From assembly GCA_001795335.1 (NCBI GenBank), contig MGOK01000076.1, positions 11,787 through 18,943 on the forward strand: a stretch of 7,157 bases of DNA, written 5' to 3'. The stretch comes from Chloroflexi bacterium RBG_19FT_COMBO_55_16. Lineage in GTDB: Bacteria > Chloroflexota > Anaerolineae > Anaerolineales > UBA4823. Numbering within the stretch: position 1 is the first letter of the stretch; every line of letters starts with the position of its first letter. The position numbers and the translations under genes were made by a program. The notes under the pieces were generated by a model, which was given only the letters and a program-made list of their open reading frames with translations, was not told the DNA's origin and made no database searches. Below, piece by piece: positions 1 to 6,523 of this stretch.

Positions 1-312
1 ATGCCGGTGGATCCCGCAGTCCTGCGGGAGCACTTCGACCCCGCCAAATTCCTGATCAAAATCACGCCGCTCAACCCCACCCACCAGGCTCGCCAAAGCG
101 GCCTATCCTCATACATCGATCCAAAACAGGCAAGCCAGGATTATGAAGTTGTCCAGGCTTTACAAGGGGTTGGATACCAAACCATCGTCAGCATCGGGGA
201 GCTGGAAGAGAACTACATCGGCAGCAATTGCGGGCAATACGTGAGAAAGCACCTCGCCGCAGCCAGGCTGATTGAAGATGGGTACACGTATCCAGTGCAG
301 GAATATTTGTAG
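1..312 (+). CDS. Radical SAM protein with RlmN-like C-terminus (3' part only)
   Basis: This is the last 103 codons of a larger gene ending at TAG 310-312. The first codon in the window is ATG, but it is probably internal, because what follows is only the tail of a radical SAM enzyme and lacks the CxxxCxxC cluster motif. Visible motifs are KITPLNPT (in-window residues 20-27) and SIGELEEN...SNCGQ (64-79). They resemble the C-terminal part of RlmN/Cfr-type enzymes, where a 'PxNP' segment is followed by a CGQ motif whose Cys carries the methyl group during RNA methylation; here that position is Cys77. The equivalence to that Cys is from family knowledge. The tail differs enough from true RlmN (ITPLNPT, IGSNCGQYV) that I regard it as an RlmN-like radical SAM paralogue of unknown substrate rather than rlmN itself. 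It is convergent with the A2M gene, with a 99-bp gap. Confidence 0.75.
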   Translation: MPVDPAVLREHFDPAKFLIKITPLNPTHQARQSGLSSYIDPKQASQDYEVVQALQGVGYQTIVSIGELEENYIGSNCGQYVRKHLAAARLIEDGYTYPVQEYL

Positions 313-343
313 GGTACAACATCCCACAAGATCGGTACTTACA

Positions 344-380
344 ACAACTTCTCGAAAGTTCCAAACTTTCGGGAAGTTGT
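344..380. terminator. 17-bp hairpin between convergent genes, probable bidirectional terminator
   Basis: The arms 344-360 and 364-380 are inverted repeats matching at 16 of 17 positions. The single exception (352 against 372) is a U-G wobble in the plus-strand transcript. The loop is CCA (361-363). The hairpin lies 31 bp after the radical SAM stop codon and 31 bp past the A2M stop codon, so it is centred between two converging genes. No clean U-run follows on either strand; on the plus strand a pyrimidine-rich tract follows. It may therefore be a non-canonical terminator, or a copy of a dispersed palindromic repeat that happens to sit here. The structure itself is certain; the role is inferred. 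Confidence 0.7.
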
Positions 381-386
381 CTTACC

Positions 387-427
387 AATCTCTGCTTTCA
401 CTTTCTATTCTCTACTCTCTAATCTCA
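387..427 (-). repeat. Purine-rich heptamer tandem repeat, consensus AGAGANT, overlapping the A2M stop codon
   Basis: Read on the minus strand, the tract splits into 7-base units TGAGATT (427-421), AGAGAGT (420-414), AGAGAAT (413-407), AGAAAGT (406-400), a 6-base unit (399-394) and AGAGATT (393-387). The A2M stop codon (TAG, 414-412) and its last four codons (EIRE) lie inside the first units. Heptameric short tandem repeats (STRR) are well known in filamentous cyanobacteria, and similar ones occur in other phyla. The units are degenerate, so this is an aged or diverging tract. Confidence 0.6.
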
Positions 428-3400
428 AACACCTCACCCGCGCTGTTGCCCTGCACCTCCGGGAAATAGAACTCCCAGGCCCGAGCGGGGAGTACGCGGT
501 ATTCTCCCGCCTGCAGGATGACCAGCTGGTAGGTGAGCTCGTAGGTGCCTGGCGGCAGGCTATCGGCAGCCCAGGCGATGTGGTCGTCGTAAACCTGGGG
601 GTTGCCGAAATACCACCAACCCCAGCCTTCATCGAACGGATGGCTCGCGTCGTATAATGGCGTAGCTCCTTGCTGGCTGGTCTTCAGGCTGGTGTCGAGC
701 ACCTCCGCTCCAGCTGGGAGGTAATCTTCAACCAGCAAGTAATAGGCTGTCTCAGGCAGGGTCAGCGTCAGGCGGACGGTGACCAGCTCGCCCGCTTTGG
801 CGCTTTGGATGGGCATGCAGCCCTCTGCCGGGCAGGTTGCACTGCTCAGGTAATAGGCGCGCGTGACGCTCAGGCCCCGGTTGAGCGGCGCGACGTCTTC
901 CACTGGACGGTCAACGCTCAAGTGGGCGGTATAGTACAGGCGGCCTGGTCCATCTTCCCGCCGAATGAGTAAGGCGTTGGGATCATTCGGATACAGGTCA
1001 GCGATGGGCACCGCGGCAGTCACCGGGGTGAGCTGCGCCGCACCGCCCGCCTGCCCGGTCAACACTGGCGCGCTGTTGAGCACCGCGCCATAGCTGTAAT
1101 CGCCAGCCAATTCGCCCGTGGCGCGCAGCACTTCCGTCAGCGCTATGAGCGTCCAGGCAGTCTCGTAGGTAGAAGCCCAGGCCCCGGAGGCGCCACGCTG
1201 GGACATCAGGTAACGCGTCGCATCGGCGACTAACGGCGAGGTCGGATCGTGTTGTGCCAGGGCATACAGCACTACGGCAGTCGATTGGAGGTGGGTGCTC
1301 ATGTTCTGCCAGTCGGGTGTGCCATTTTCCCAATGGGTGCCAGTGGCCGAACGCTGGGCACCGGACTCCAGGTCAGAAATCAGGGTCTGGGCGCGATCGT
1401 CACCTGGGGAAAGGGCCTCCAGGGTCAGCGCCAACAAGGCCTGCGCCCAAGGGTTGAGGCGCGCCCGCTCCTCATAGAGCGCTGCCGCGCCGCCTAAATC
1501 GCCCGCTCCCGCCTGATTCAGGACAAAGAGCTCGAAAGCCAGGCGGTCTAACTGCCAGGTTTCATCGAGCATCTCGGTGGTGGGCAGTGTGGCGATCAGG
1601 TAGTCTATGGCGCGCTGGATGGCGTCCGCCGCCACACTGGCGCCAGCCTGGCGCGCCCGCACCAGCCCAAGCAAGACATAGCTGGTGATCTTGGGATTGC
1701 TCTGGTTGCCCTGCAACCAGCCCCAGCCGCCGTCCTCGTTCTGGCGGGCAAGCAATTTGGCCAGGCCCGCCTCCAGGGTGCGATCCAGGCGCGCTTGTAA
1801 AGCCGGGTCTTCCAGGCCAAATTCCTGCATGACCCGGTAAGTCTCCAGGTTGGGCAAGAAACGCGAAACGGTTTGCTCGGTGCATTCATACGGGAAGTGC
1901 TCCAGGACGTCCAGAGCGGTTAGCATCGCCGCGCTCAGGGAAGGAGCCAGCTCGACGCGCAGTTGCCCACCGCCTGGGTCGAAGGAACGCGGCAAACTGA
2001 CCAGCTCCAGGATTTCGCCACCAGTATCCAGCGTCCCCGAGGTGCCGAAAGTCTGTGGGGCGGTGTAGTGCAGCACAGGCAAGGCGCCCAAAGCCGGGCG
2101 GGCCGCGTCCTGTAATGTCCCGGCGCTGGCTGAGAACACCAGGTCGATGGTCTCCACGTCCTGGGCAGTCCCCCACCATTCCACGCGCGCCCGCCCACCG
2201 GCCGGCAGACGCGCCTGCTGCAGCGCCAAGTTGGGATCGTCCAGGGCAAAGCCGGTGGACTGCAAGGTGACACCTACCAGCAACTCTTCCTGGGTATTGT
2301 TTTGGACGATCGCTGCCAGCTGGCTGTGGTCGCCCAGCACCAGGAAGCGCGGGGTAACCGGACGGATCAGCAGGTCCTTGGTGACAACCACTTGTGCTTC
2401 ATCCTGGCCGACGCGTGTATCAGCGGTCAGGCCGCGTACATCCACCTGCCATGTGGTCAGGTTATCCGGCAGGGGCACCGTCACCTGGGCCTGGCCATCT
2501 GCGCCAGTGACCAGCTCGGCTTCCCAGTAAGCTGTGTCGGGGAATCTTTCACGGACCACGACCGGCGGGAGAAATTCACCACCCCCACCCCCCAGACCAG
2601 CTGGGGCGATGGCGAGCCGCTGGGTGGAGGCTGCCAGAGCCAGGCTGGTTTGAACGCCGAGCGGCTGCTCGCCGTAAAAGGCAGGAAGGATATCCTCTGA
2701 ATTCGGGTCAGCCAGGGCCAGCACAGCCTTATCGACTACCGCCAGCGAAAATTCTCCTTCGACAGGGTTCCCATCGGCGTCGGTGACCAGCAGGCCGAAT
2801 CTCACTTCTTCACCCGGGCCGGTCCTTTCCGGTTCGCTGGTCAGGGCGACGTTGAGGGCTTGTGCGACCGGCGTCACCGGCAAAATGAGGTAGCCCTGGC
2901 GGAAGTCGTAACCACCGCCGTCTACCGGCTTGAGCAGGGTGGCTGAAACGTATACATTGGGAGCGTCTTCATCTCCCAGCGGTAGGGACAGGGTTGCACC
3001 GCTTGCTTCTAAAGTTAACACCTGGTGGCGCAGCACGACGCCGCGTTCGACCGTCACCAGAGCCAGGACGCCCTCCCCCAGCGGGTTGGGGAGGAATACC
3101 TGGGCGGTCTCGCCTGGCTGGTAGCTGTCTTTGTCCGCTGTCAGGCGCAGGTGTTGGTTCGCTAAGTCAGGCCATACAGCCTGTCCCGGGCCACCCACCC
3201 ACAAGAGCACCTGGGTCAGGGCATTCTCTCCATCGGGTCCCAAGCCGGATACATCCAGCTGGTAGCTGCCAGGTTGGGGTGGGATGAAGGCCAGGCGGGC
3301 CATTCCATCGGCGCCGGTGGAGAAATCGGCGCTGCTGATCAGGGTAAATTTGGCCACAAACGTGGGGAAGGTGTACGGATCGGGGCGCTCAGGTTCTATC

Positions 3401-6387
3401 CGCTCCCAGACGACCTTTTGGAACTCGGCGTGCAAGGAACGCTCTCCAGCTGGCTGCTTATCCCAATCCACAACCAGCACGTCGAATCCGCTCTCGCTCC
3501 CCACTCGGCCAACCCAGGCATCGGGCCGCACCCCAATGAAAAACTCGTCCGGGTTGACCGGGATGCTGGAACGCGCGCTGACCGGTAGGCCGCTCTCATC
3601 CGTCGAGGTGACCTCCAGGGTGTAGCGATAACGGGTATCCGCAGGCTCGGTGGCGAACTCTAGTTTGAGCATCCCCTGCGGGTCAGTTTCCCCCTCACCC
3701 TGAGAGACCTGTTCACCGAAAGAGGGCATGAACAAGCCCGGGAAGGGAGACAGCCAGCGGTCGTCCTGTTTACCCACCTGGTAGCCAGGAAGGTAGAAAT
3801 CGTTGGGCTCCTTGAACAAGGTCCAGGTTGCGGGCACGTTTCCGGCTGGCGCGTCGAAGAAGTAACGCGCGTTCACAGCCGCCTCCAGGGTGTCACCAGC
3901 CTGGGCTTGTTCAGCGGCAAACGCTACCGTCAGATCGATCTCTGGTTTGCGATATTCGGCCACCTGGAAGGCGACGCTGCTGTAATTCGCTTGCTCGCTG
4001 CTCAAGCGATAGATGCCGGGCGCGGCAACTTCTGGCAGCGTGTATGACCCGTTCACTGTGCCAAAAACAGACAGGGGCAGGTCGAAAGTTGTGATCTGCT
4101 CGCCGATGTCGTTGGCCAAGGAAAGAGAAAGGCTGGATTGGTCGGGCATGGTGTAGCGACCGTTGTAAACCTGGCGCGCTATGCCGCGGAAGAAGACCGT
4201 CTGACCTGGCCGATAGATGGGACGGTCAGTATACAAATAGGCTTCCAGATGCGGCGGTCCATAATCCGTAGGATAGCCAAAGCTGCCCCCATCCATACCC
4301 TGGCTCCAATTCGAGAGCGTGGCGGAAAAAGCCTCCTGGCCGGGTTCTCCGAGCACAGCGAAGGTGGTGCCATAAATATTCTGGCGAGCGAGCAGAGTAT
4401 CCTGCAACACTCCCTTGGCGTCGGTTTGGCCACTGGCGAGAGCCTGGCCAATTTCTGAATAAACCACCACGGGAGCGTCATTGACGGGCGATCCAGTGCC
4501 TAAGTCGACTGCCCATACCAAGGCGTCGGTGGCGCTCTGCTTGAGCACCATGTTCACATTACTGACTACCAGGAGATAAGGCCCGGCATAAATTATTTTT
4601 GTGGTCGGCAAATTGAAGCGCAGAAAATAAAATCCAGGCGCCAGGGGACTCCCTGCGAGTGAAAGCGGGATTTCCACGACTGTATTTTGGTTCGGGGGGA
4701 CATCCAGAGTCTGTTCGAAGGTTTGGCTATCGACCGGTTCATAGGATTGTCGGATATCATAACCACCCGGAGCAATCATAGCCTTAAAATCTACCAATGG
4801 CACGCTGCCCAGACTCATGGAAAGCTCTGTCAGGTTTGTGACCTGGACTTTGATGCTCGATTCCTGCGGGGTCAGGAACAAAGCATCTGATCCTACAGTG
4901 ACATACAGACTGGGGTCGAGCGGCAGCGTATGAAAATTGAGAATGAACTCCTGTCCCAGGCGACCATTCCACTCATCCTGTAAATTGGGAGAAATGATCA
5001 AGGTGTAATCGGTCTCAGGGTCATAATCGCCAATCAGACGTAGAGTGCGTCCACCGTTGTCCAAATAATCTCGCAGGTTAGAGACTGCAGGGCTGAAGGT
5101 AATGAACTGTAAAACGTCTTTAGACTTCACCGGAGCACTGAAATAGACCTCGACGCTAGAATAGACGCTCTTAAGCCCCTCTTCTGCCGGCTCGCTGCTG
5201 ACGACTGCCAATGAAGACAAGGTGCTCAGCATCGAGCGCACCTCGGCACCCAGGGGAGTCCCCCCGCTTGAACGGGCTTGCGGCTGCAAAATAAGTACAT
5301 AAGTCTGCTGGCGTCTTAATGGGTTGCTGGGGTTAAAAGTGAGCTGGGTATGGTCTTCATTCCAGGCTAGATCAGCCGGGACAGGAGTGCCATCGGAGTC
5401 GACCAGTTCGATATTCGCTGCCACACTCCGGGTGTCCATCGGTTGGTTGAAGGTCAGGAGAAGGTTAGTATCCAGGTCTAGGTCTAGCGCGCCATCTTCG
5501 GGCTCGATCGTGAGCAAGCGAGGGATTTCTGTGATGAAGGTCCAAGAGGCTTTACCTCCCAGCGGGCTGCCGTCCAGGCCGGTTAGATTGTCTTCGACCC
5601 GGACAGTGTACTCCACTCCACCCGCCAAACCAGGCTCGGGATAAAAAATGTATGTACTGGTGTTCAACCACTCGCCATGACCTTCGGTGGCCGGTTCGAG
5701 GGAAAAGGCAGGCTGCAGGGAGGCTGGATCACCTCCTAAAGGCACCACCGGCCGGTTAAAAGCTGCCACGATCGCTGAGGACGGATCGACGGCTTTCGCT
5801 CCTGGTTCAGGCAGCTGCTGGGCTATGCTCAGGTAACCCACGGTTTGGTAAGTCAAGTGGATCGGCTTGCCAAGCGATAAGCCATTGGCCGCTTTGATGG
5901 AATCGTCCAGGGTCAGGTTAATTTCGGAATCGGGCGAGAAAGGTTTGCTGGGAGTGAAGGTCAGGGTGGCCGCGTCAAGCCAATTGAAGCTGCCGGCGAG
6001 GCCGGTGAATGCGGCTTCCACCGAGGCATGCTCCACAGGCTGGTTGAAATACAAAGTGATCGCTCCCTGCAGGGGTAGCTCTGACCCAGGAAACGGGTCG
6101 CTTTCTATCAGATCGGGTGGCAAGGGCTGCGGCGTGGGCGTAGGCGTTGCAGGCGGGGGTCGCGTGCTCACTACAGCCGCGCGATGGGTAGGCGTCGGGG
6201 TGGCTGCCGTCTCCCGTAATCCTGGCAGTGCACAGGCCAGGGAGACGGTGAGAAGCAAGAGGCAAATCAACAAAAAAGCAGTATTATTTTTTTGGAAAAA
6301 TCTTTGCGAGTTACGAGTTGTGAGTTGCGGGTTATTGCGAGATGGGTTGAAGTTGCGTGTGGATGGCGGCTGGTTATGAAAAGACAT
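412..6387 (-). CDS. Exported bacterial alpha-2-macroglobulin with thioester and N-terminal Ig-like repeats
   Basis: A 1991-residue protease-trapping protein, longer than E. coli YfhM/ECAM (about 1650). ATG 6385-6387 is the only ATG ahead of the hydrophobic segment and has AGGAG 8 nt upstream. Residues 1-36 are polar; 37-51 form a hydrophobic signal core ending in Cys52. A Thr/Pro linker (about 57-91, TPTPT and TPTPTP) follows. Four SbsA/Big_5-like Ig repeats start near 91, 190, 292 and 396, each with a 'P..G.......F..PV/M' pattern. Then come macroglobulin domains (about 490-1080), including MG2-type YLYTDRPIYRPGQTV (718-731). The BRD-type region (about 1080-1285) has VDKAVLALADP followed by a bait-like segment with Gly5 (1266-1270). 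The A2M domain is near 1287-1375 (FPDTAYWEAEL, PDNLTTWQVDVRG). The thioester toroid (about 1485-1765) carries PYECTEQ, with Cys1502 and Gln1505. A bMG10-like C-terminus (about 1790-1991) closes it. Cleavage of the bait should expose the thioester for covalent capture of the protease. The gene is divergent from a cell-wall protein gene. Confidence 0.95.
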   Translation of the reverse strand: MSFHNQPPSTRNFNPSRNNPQLTTRNSQRFFQKNNTAFLLICLLLLTVSLACALPGLRETAATPTPTHRAAVVSTRPPPATPTPTPQPLPPDLIESDPFPGSELPLQGAITLYFNQPVEHASVEAAFTGLAGSFNWLDAATLTFTPSKPFSPDSEINLTLDDSIKAANGLSLGKPIHLTYQTVGYLSIAQQLPEPGAKAVDPSSAIVAAFNRPVVPLGGDPASLQPAFSLEPATEGHGEWLNTSTYIFYPEPGLAGGVEYTVRVEDNLTGLDGSPLGGKASWTFITEIPRLLTIEPEDGALDLDLDTNLLLTFNQPMDTRSVAANIELVDSDGTPVPADLAWNEDHTQLTFNPSNPLRRQQTYVLILQPQARSSGGTPLGAEVRSMLSTLSSLAVVSSEPAEEGLKSVYSSVEVYFSAPVKSKDVLQFITFSPAVSNLRDYLDNGGRTLRLIGDYDPETDYTLIISPNLQDEWNGRLGQEFILNFHTLPLDPSLYVTVGSDALFLTPQESSIKVQVTNLTELSMSLGSVPLVDFKAMIAPGGYDIRQSYEPVDSQTFEQTLDVPPNQNTVVEIPLSLAGSPLAPGFYFLRFNLPTTKIIYAGPYLLVVSNVNMVLKQSATDALVWAVDLGTGSPVNDAPVVVYSEIGQALASGQTDAKGVLQDTLLARQNIYGTTFAVLGEPGQEAFSATLSNWSQGMDGGSFGYPTDYGPPHLEAYLYTDRPIYRPGQTVFFRGIARQVYNGRYTMPDQSSLSLSLANDIGEQITTFDLPLSVFGTVNGSYTLPEVAAPGIYRLSSEQANYSSVAFQVAEYRKPEIDLTVAFAAEQAQAGDTLEAAVNARYFFDAPAGNVPATWTLFKEPNDFYLPGYQVGKQDDRWLSPFPGLFMPSFGEQVSQGEGETDPQGMLKLEFATEPADTRYRYTLEVTSTDESGLPVSARSSIPVNPDEFFIGVRPDAWVGRVGSESGFDVLVVDWDKQPAGERSLHAEFQKVVWERIEPERPDPYTFPTFVAKFTLISSADFSTGADGMARLAFIPPQPGSYQLDVSGLGPDGENALTQVLLWVGGPGQAVWPDLANQHLRLTADKDSYQPGETAQVFLPNPLGEGVLALVTVERGVVLRHQVLTLEASGATLSLPLGDEDAPNVYVSATLLKPVDGGGYDFRQGYLILPVTPVAQALNVALTSEPERTGPGEEVRFGLLVTDADGNPVEGEFSLAVVDKAVLALADPNSEDILPAFYGEQPLGVQTSLALAASTQRLAIAPAGLGGGGGEFLPPVVVRERFPDTAYWEAELVTGADGQAQVTVPLPDNLTTWQVDVRGLTADTRVGQDEAQVVVTKDLLIRPVTPRFLVLGDHSQLAAIVQNNTQEELLVGVTLQSTGFALDDPNLALQQARLPAGGRARVEWWGTAQDVETIDLVFSASAGTLQDAARPALGALPVLHYTAPQTFGTSGTLDTGGEILELVSLPRSFDPGGGQLRVELAPSLSAAMLTALDVLEHFPYECTEQTVSRFLPNLETYRVMQEFGLEDPALQARLDRTLEAGLAKLLARQNEDGGWGWLQGNQSNPKITSYVLLGLVRARQAGASVAADAIQRAIDYLIATLPTTEMLDETWQLDRLAFELFVLNQAGAGDLGGAAALYEERARLNPWAQALLALTLEALSPGDDRAQTLISDLESGAQRSATGTHWENGTPDWQNMSTHLQSTAVVLYALAQHDPTSPLVADATRYLMSQRGASGAWASTYETAWTLIALTEVLRATGELAGDYSYGAVLNSAPVLTGQAGGAAQLTPVTAAVPIADLYPNDPNALLIRREDGPGRLYYTAHLSVDRPVEDVAPLNRGLSVTRAYYLSSATCPAEGCMPIQSAKAGELVTVRLTLTLPETAYYLLVEDYLPAGAEVLDTSLKTSQQGATPLYDASHPFDEGWGWWYFGNPQVYDDHIAWAADSLPPGTYELTYQLVILQAGEYRVLPARAWEFYFPEVQGNSAGEVFEIRE
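1873..1884 (-). other. Thioester motif CTEQ of the A2M (Cys1502-Gln1505)
   Basis: Codons TGC ACC GAG CAA encode C-T-E-Q within FPYECTEQTVSRFLP. This matches the CxEQ thioester signature of alpha-2-macroglobulins and complement C3 (human A2M has PYGCGEQ). The Cys sulfur and Gln side chain form the internal thioester. Both residues are intact, so this is a thioester-competent A2M rather than the thioester-less type (E. coli YfaS-like). The residue before the Cys is Glu instead of the usual Gly. Confidence 0.93.
6232..6387 (-). other. Signal peptide of the A2M, lipoprotein-like but with an imperfect lipobox
   Basis: Residues 1-36 are rich in Asn, Arg, Ser and Pro; 37-51 are hydrophobic (AFLLICLLLLTVSLA), followed by Cys52. 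Around the Cys the sequence is V-S-L-A-C-A. A canonical lipobox has Leu/Val/Ile at -3, whereas here -3 is Ser and -2 is Leu. Cleavage before Cys52 by signal peptidase II with lipidation is my first choice, because many bacterial A2Ms are lipoproteins. Residues 51-53 (A-C-A) also fit a signal peptidase I AxA site, which would release a soluble protein. The n-region is unusually long. Confidence 0.7.
6304..6341 (-). repeat. Heptamer tandem repeat, consensus CYCRYAA, inside the A2M signal-peptide coding region
   Basis: On the plus strand, four contiguous units read TTGCGAG (6304-6310), TTACGAG (6311-6317), TTGTGAG (6318-6324) and TTGCGGG (6325-6331). After a TTA interruption comes a fifth, TTGCGAG (6335-6341), with a degenerate TTGCGTG further on (6353-6359). 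The period of 7 is not a multiple of 3, so the units are read in shifting frames and encode the polar Asn/Arg/Thr/Gln-rich n-region, roughly residues 16-28. It is a short STRR-type heptamer tract, different in sequence from the one at the gene's 3' end. Confidence 0.75.
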
Positions 6388-6395
6388 CAGACTCT

Positions 6396-6400
6396 CTCCT
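6396..6400 (-). promoter_or_regulatory. Ribosome binding site AGGAG for the A2M gene
   Basis: AGGAG on the minus strand lies 8 nt before the ATG at 6387, which is optimal spacing and decides the start. The site can fold into a small hairpin with the sequence just upstream: arms 6392-6399 and 6404-6410 with one bulged base and a 4-nt loop. This could partly mask the ribosome binding site; that effect is inferred and the stem is weak. Confidence 0.75.
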
Positions 6401-6446
6401 GAGGGAAGAGACGAAAAAGCGAGGGGTTGAGTTCCACTGTGAAGTG

Positions 6447-6452
6447 ATTATA
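6447..6452 (-). promoter_or_regulatory. Promoter -10 box TATAAT for the A2M gene
   Basis: A perfect sigma-70-type TATAAT on the minus strand, 60 bp before the A2M ATG, implying a 5' leader of about 50 nt. No convincing -35 is present: 17 bp upstream is TAATTG, and a TTG-starting hexamer (6472-6467) has only 14-bp spacing. The -10 call rests on the exact hexamer and its position in the intergenic gap. Confidence 0.5.
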
Positions 6453-6467
6453 CACGATGCTTTTTGG

Positions 6468-6473
6468 TACAAT
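6468..6473 (+). promoter_or_regulatory. Candidate promoter -10 box TACAAT for the VanW/L,D-transpeptidase-like gene
   Basis: TACAAT on the plus strand, 50 bp before ATG 6524, differs from TATAAT by one base. The hexamer 17 bp upstream (6445-6450, TGATTA) is a poor -35 and overlaps the A2M -10 box. The box is placed suitably for a leader of about 44 nt. Support is moderate to weak. Confidence 0.35.
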
Positions 6474-6523
6474 TAGCTCTCCCACTGGGGAACCAAGCGA
6501 CTTATTGGATCGTCAACATCTCT

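Noticed and set aside
1..312. A complete 103-residue gene starting exactly at base 1
   Set aside because: The content is only the C-terminal tail of a radical SAM enzyme; a stand-alone tail is unlikely, so the gene is treated as cut by the window edge.
2570..2605. C-rich run (G-rich on the coding strand), possible G-quadruplex
   Set aside because: Only two long G-runs are present close together, and they are explained by Gly codons of the Gly5 stretch.
3274..3625. Two overlapping plus-strand frames of 104 and 113 codons
   Set aside because: Both are antisense to the middle of the A2M gene and arise from GC-rich codon structure; neither has domain features.
5867..6379. 170-codon plus-strand open frame
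   Set aside because: It lies antisense to the strongly supported A2M N-terminus; its Arg/Ser/Gly-rich product looks like a reverse-strand shadow with no recognisable domain.
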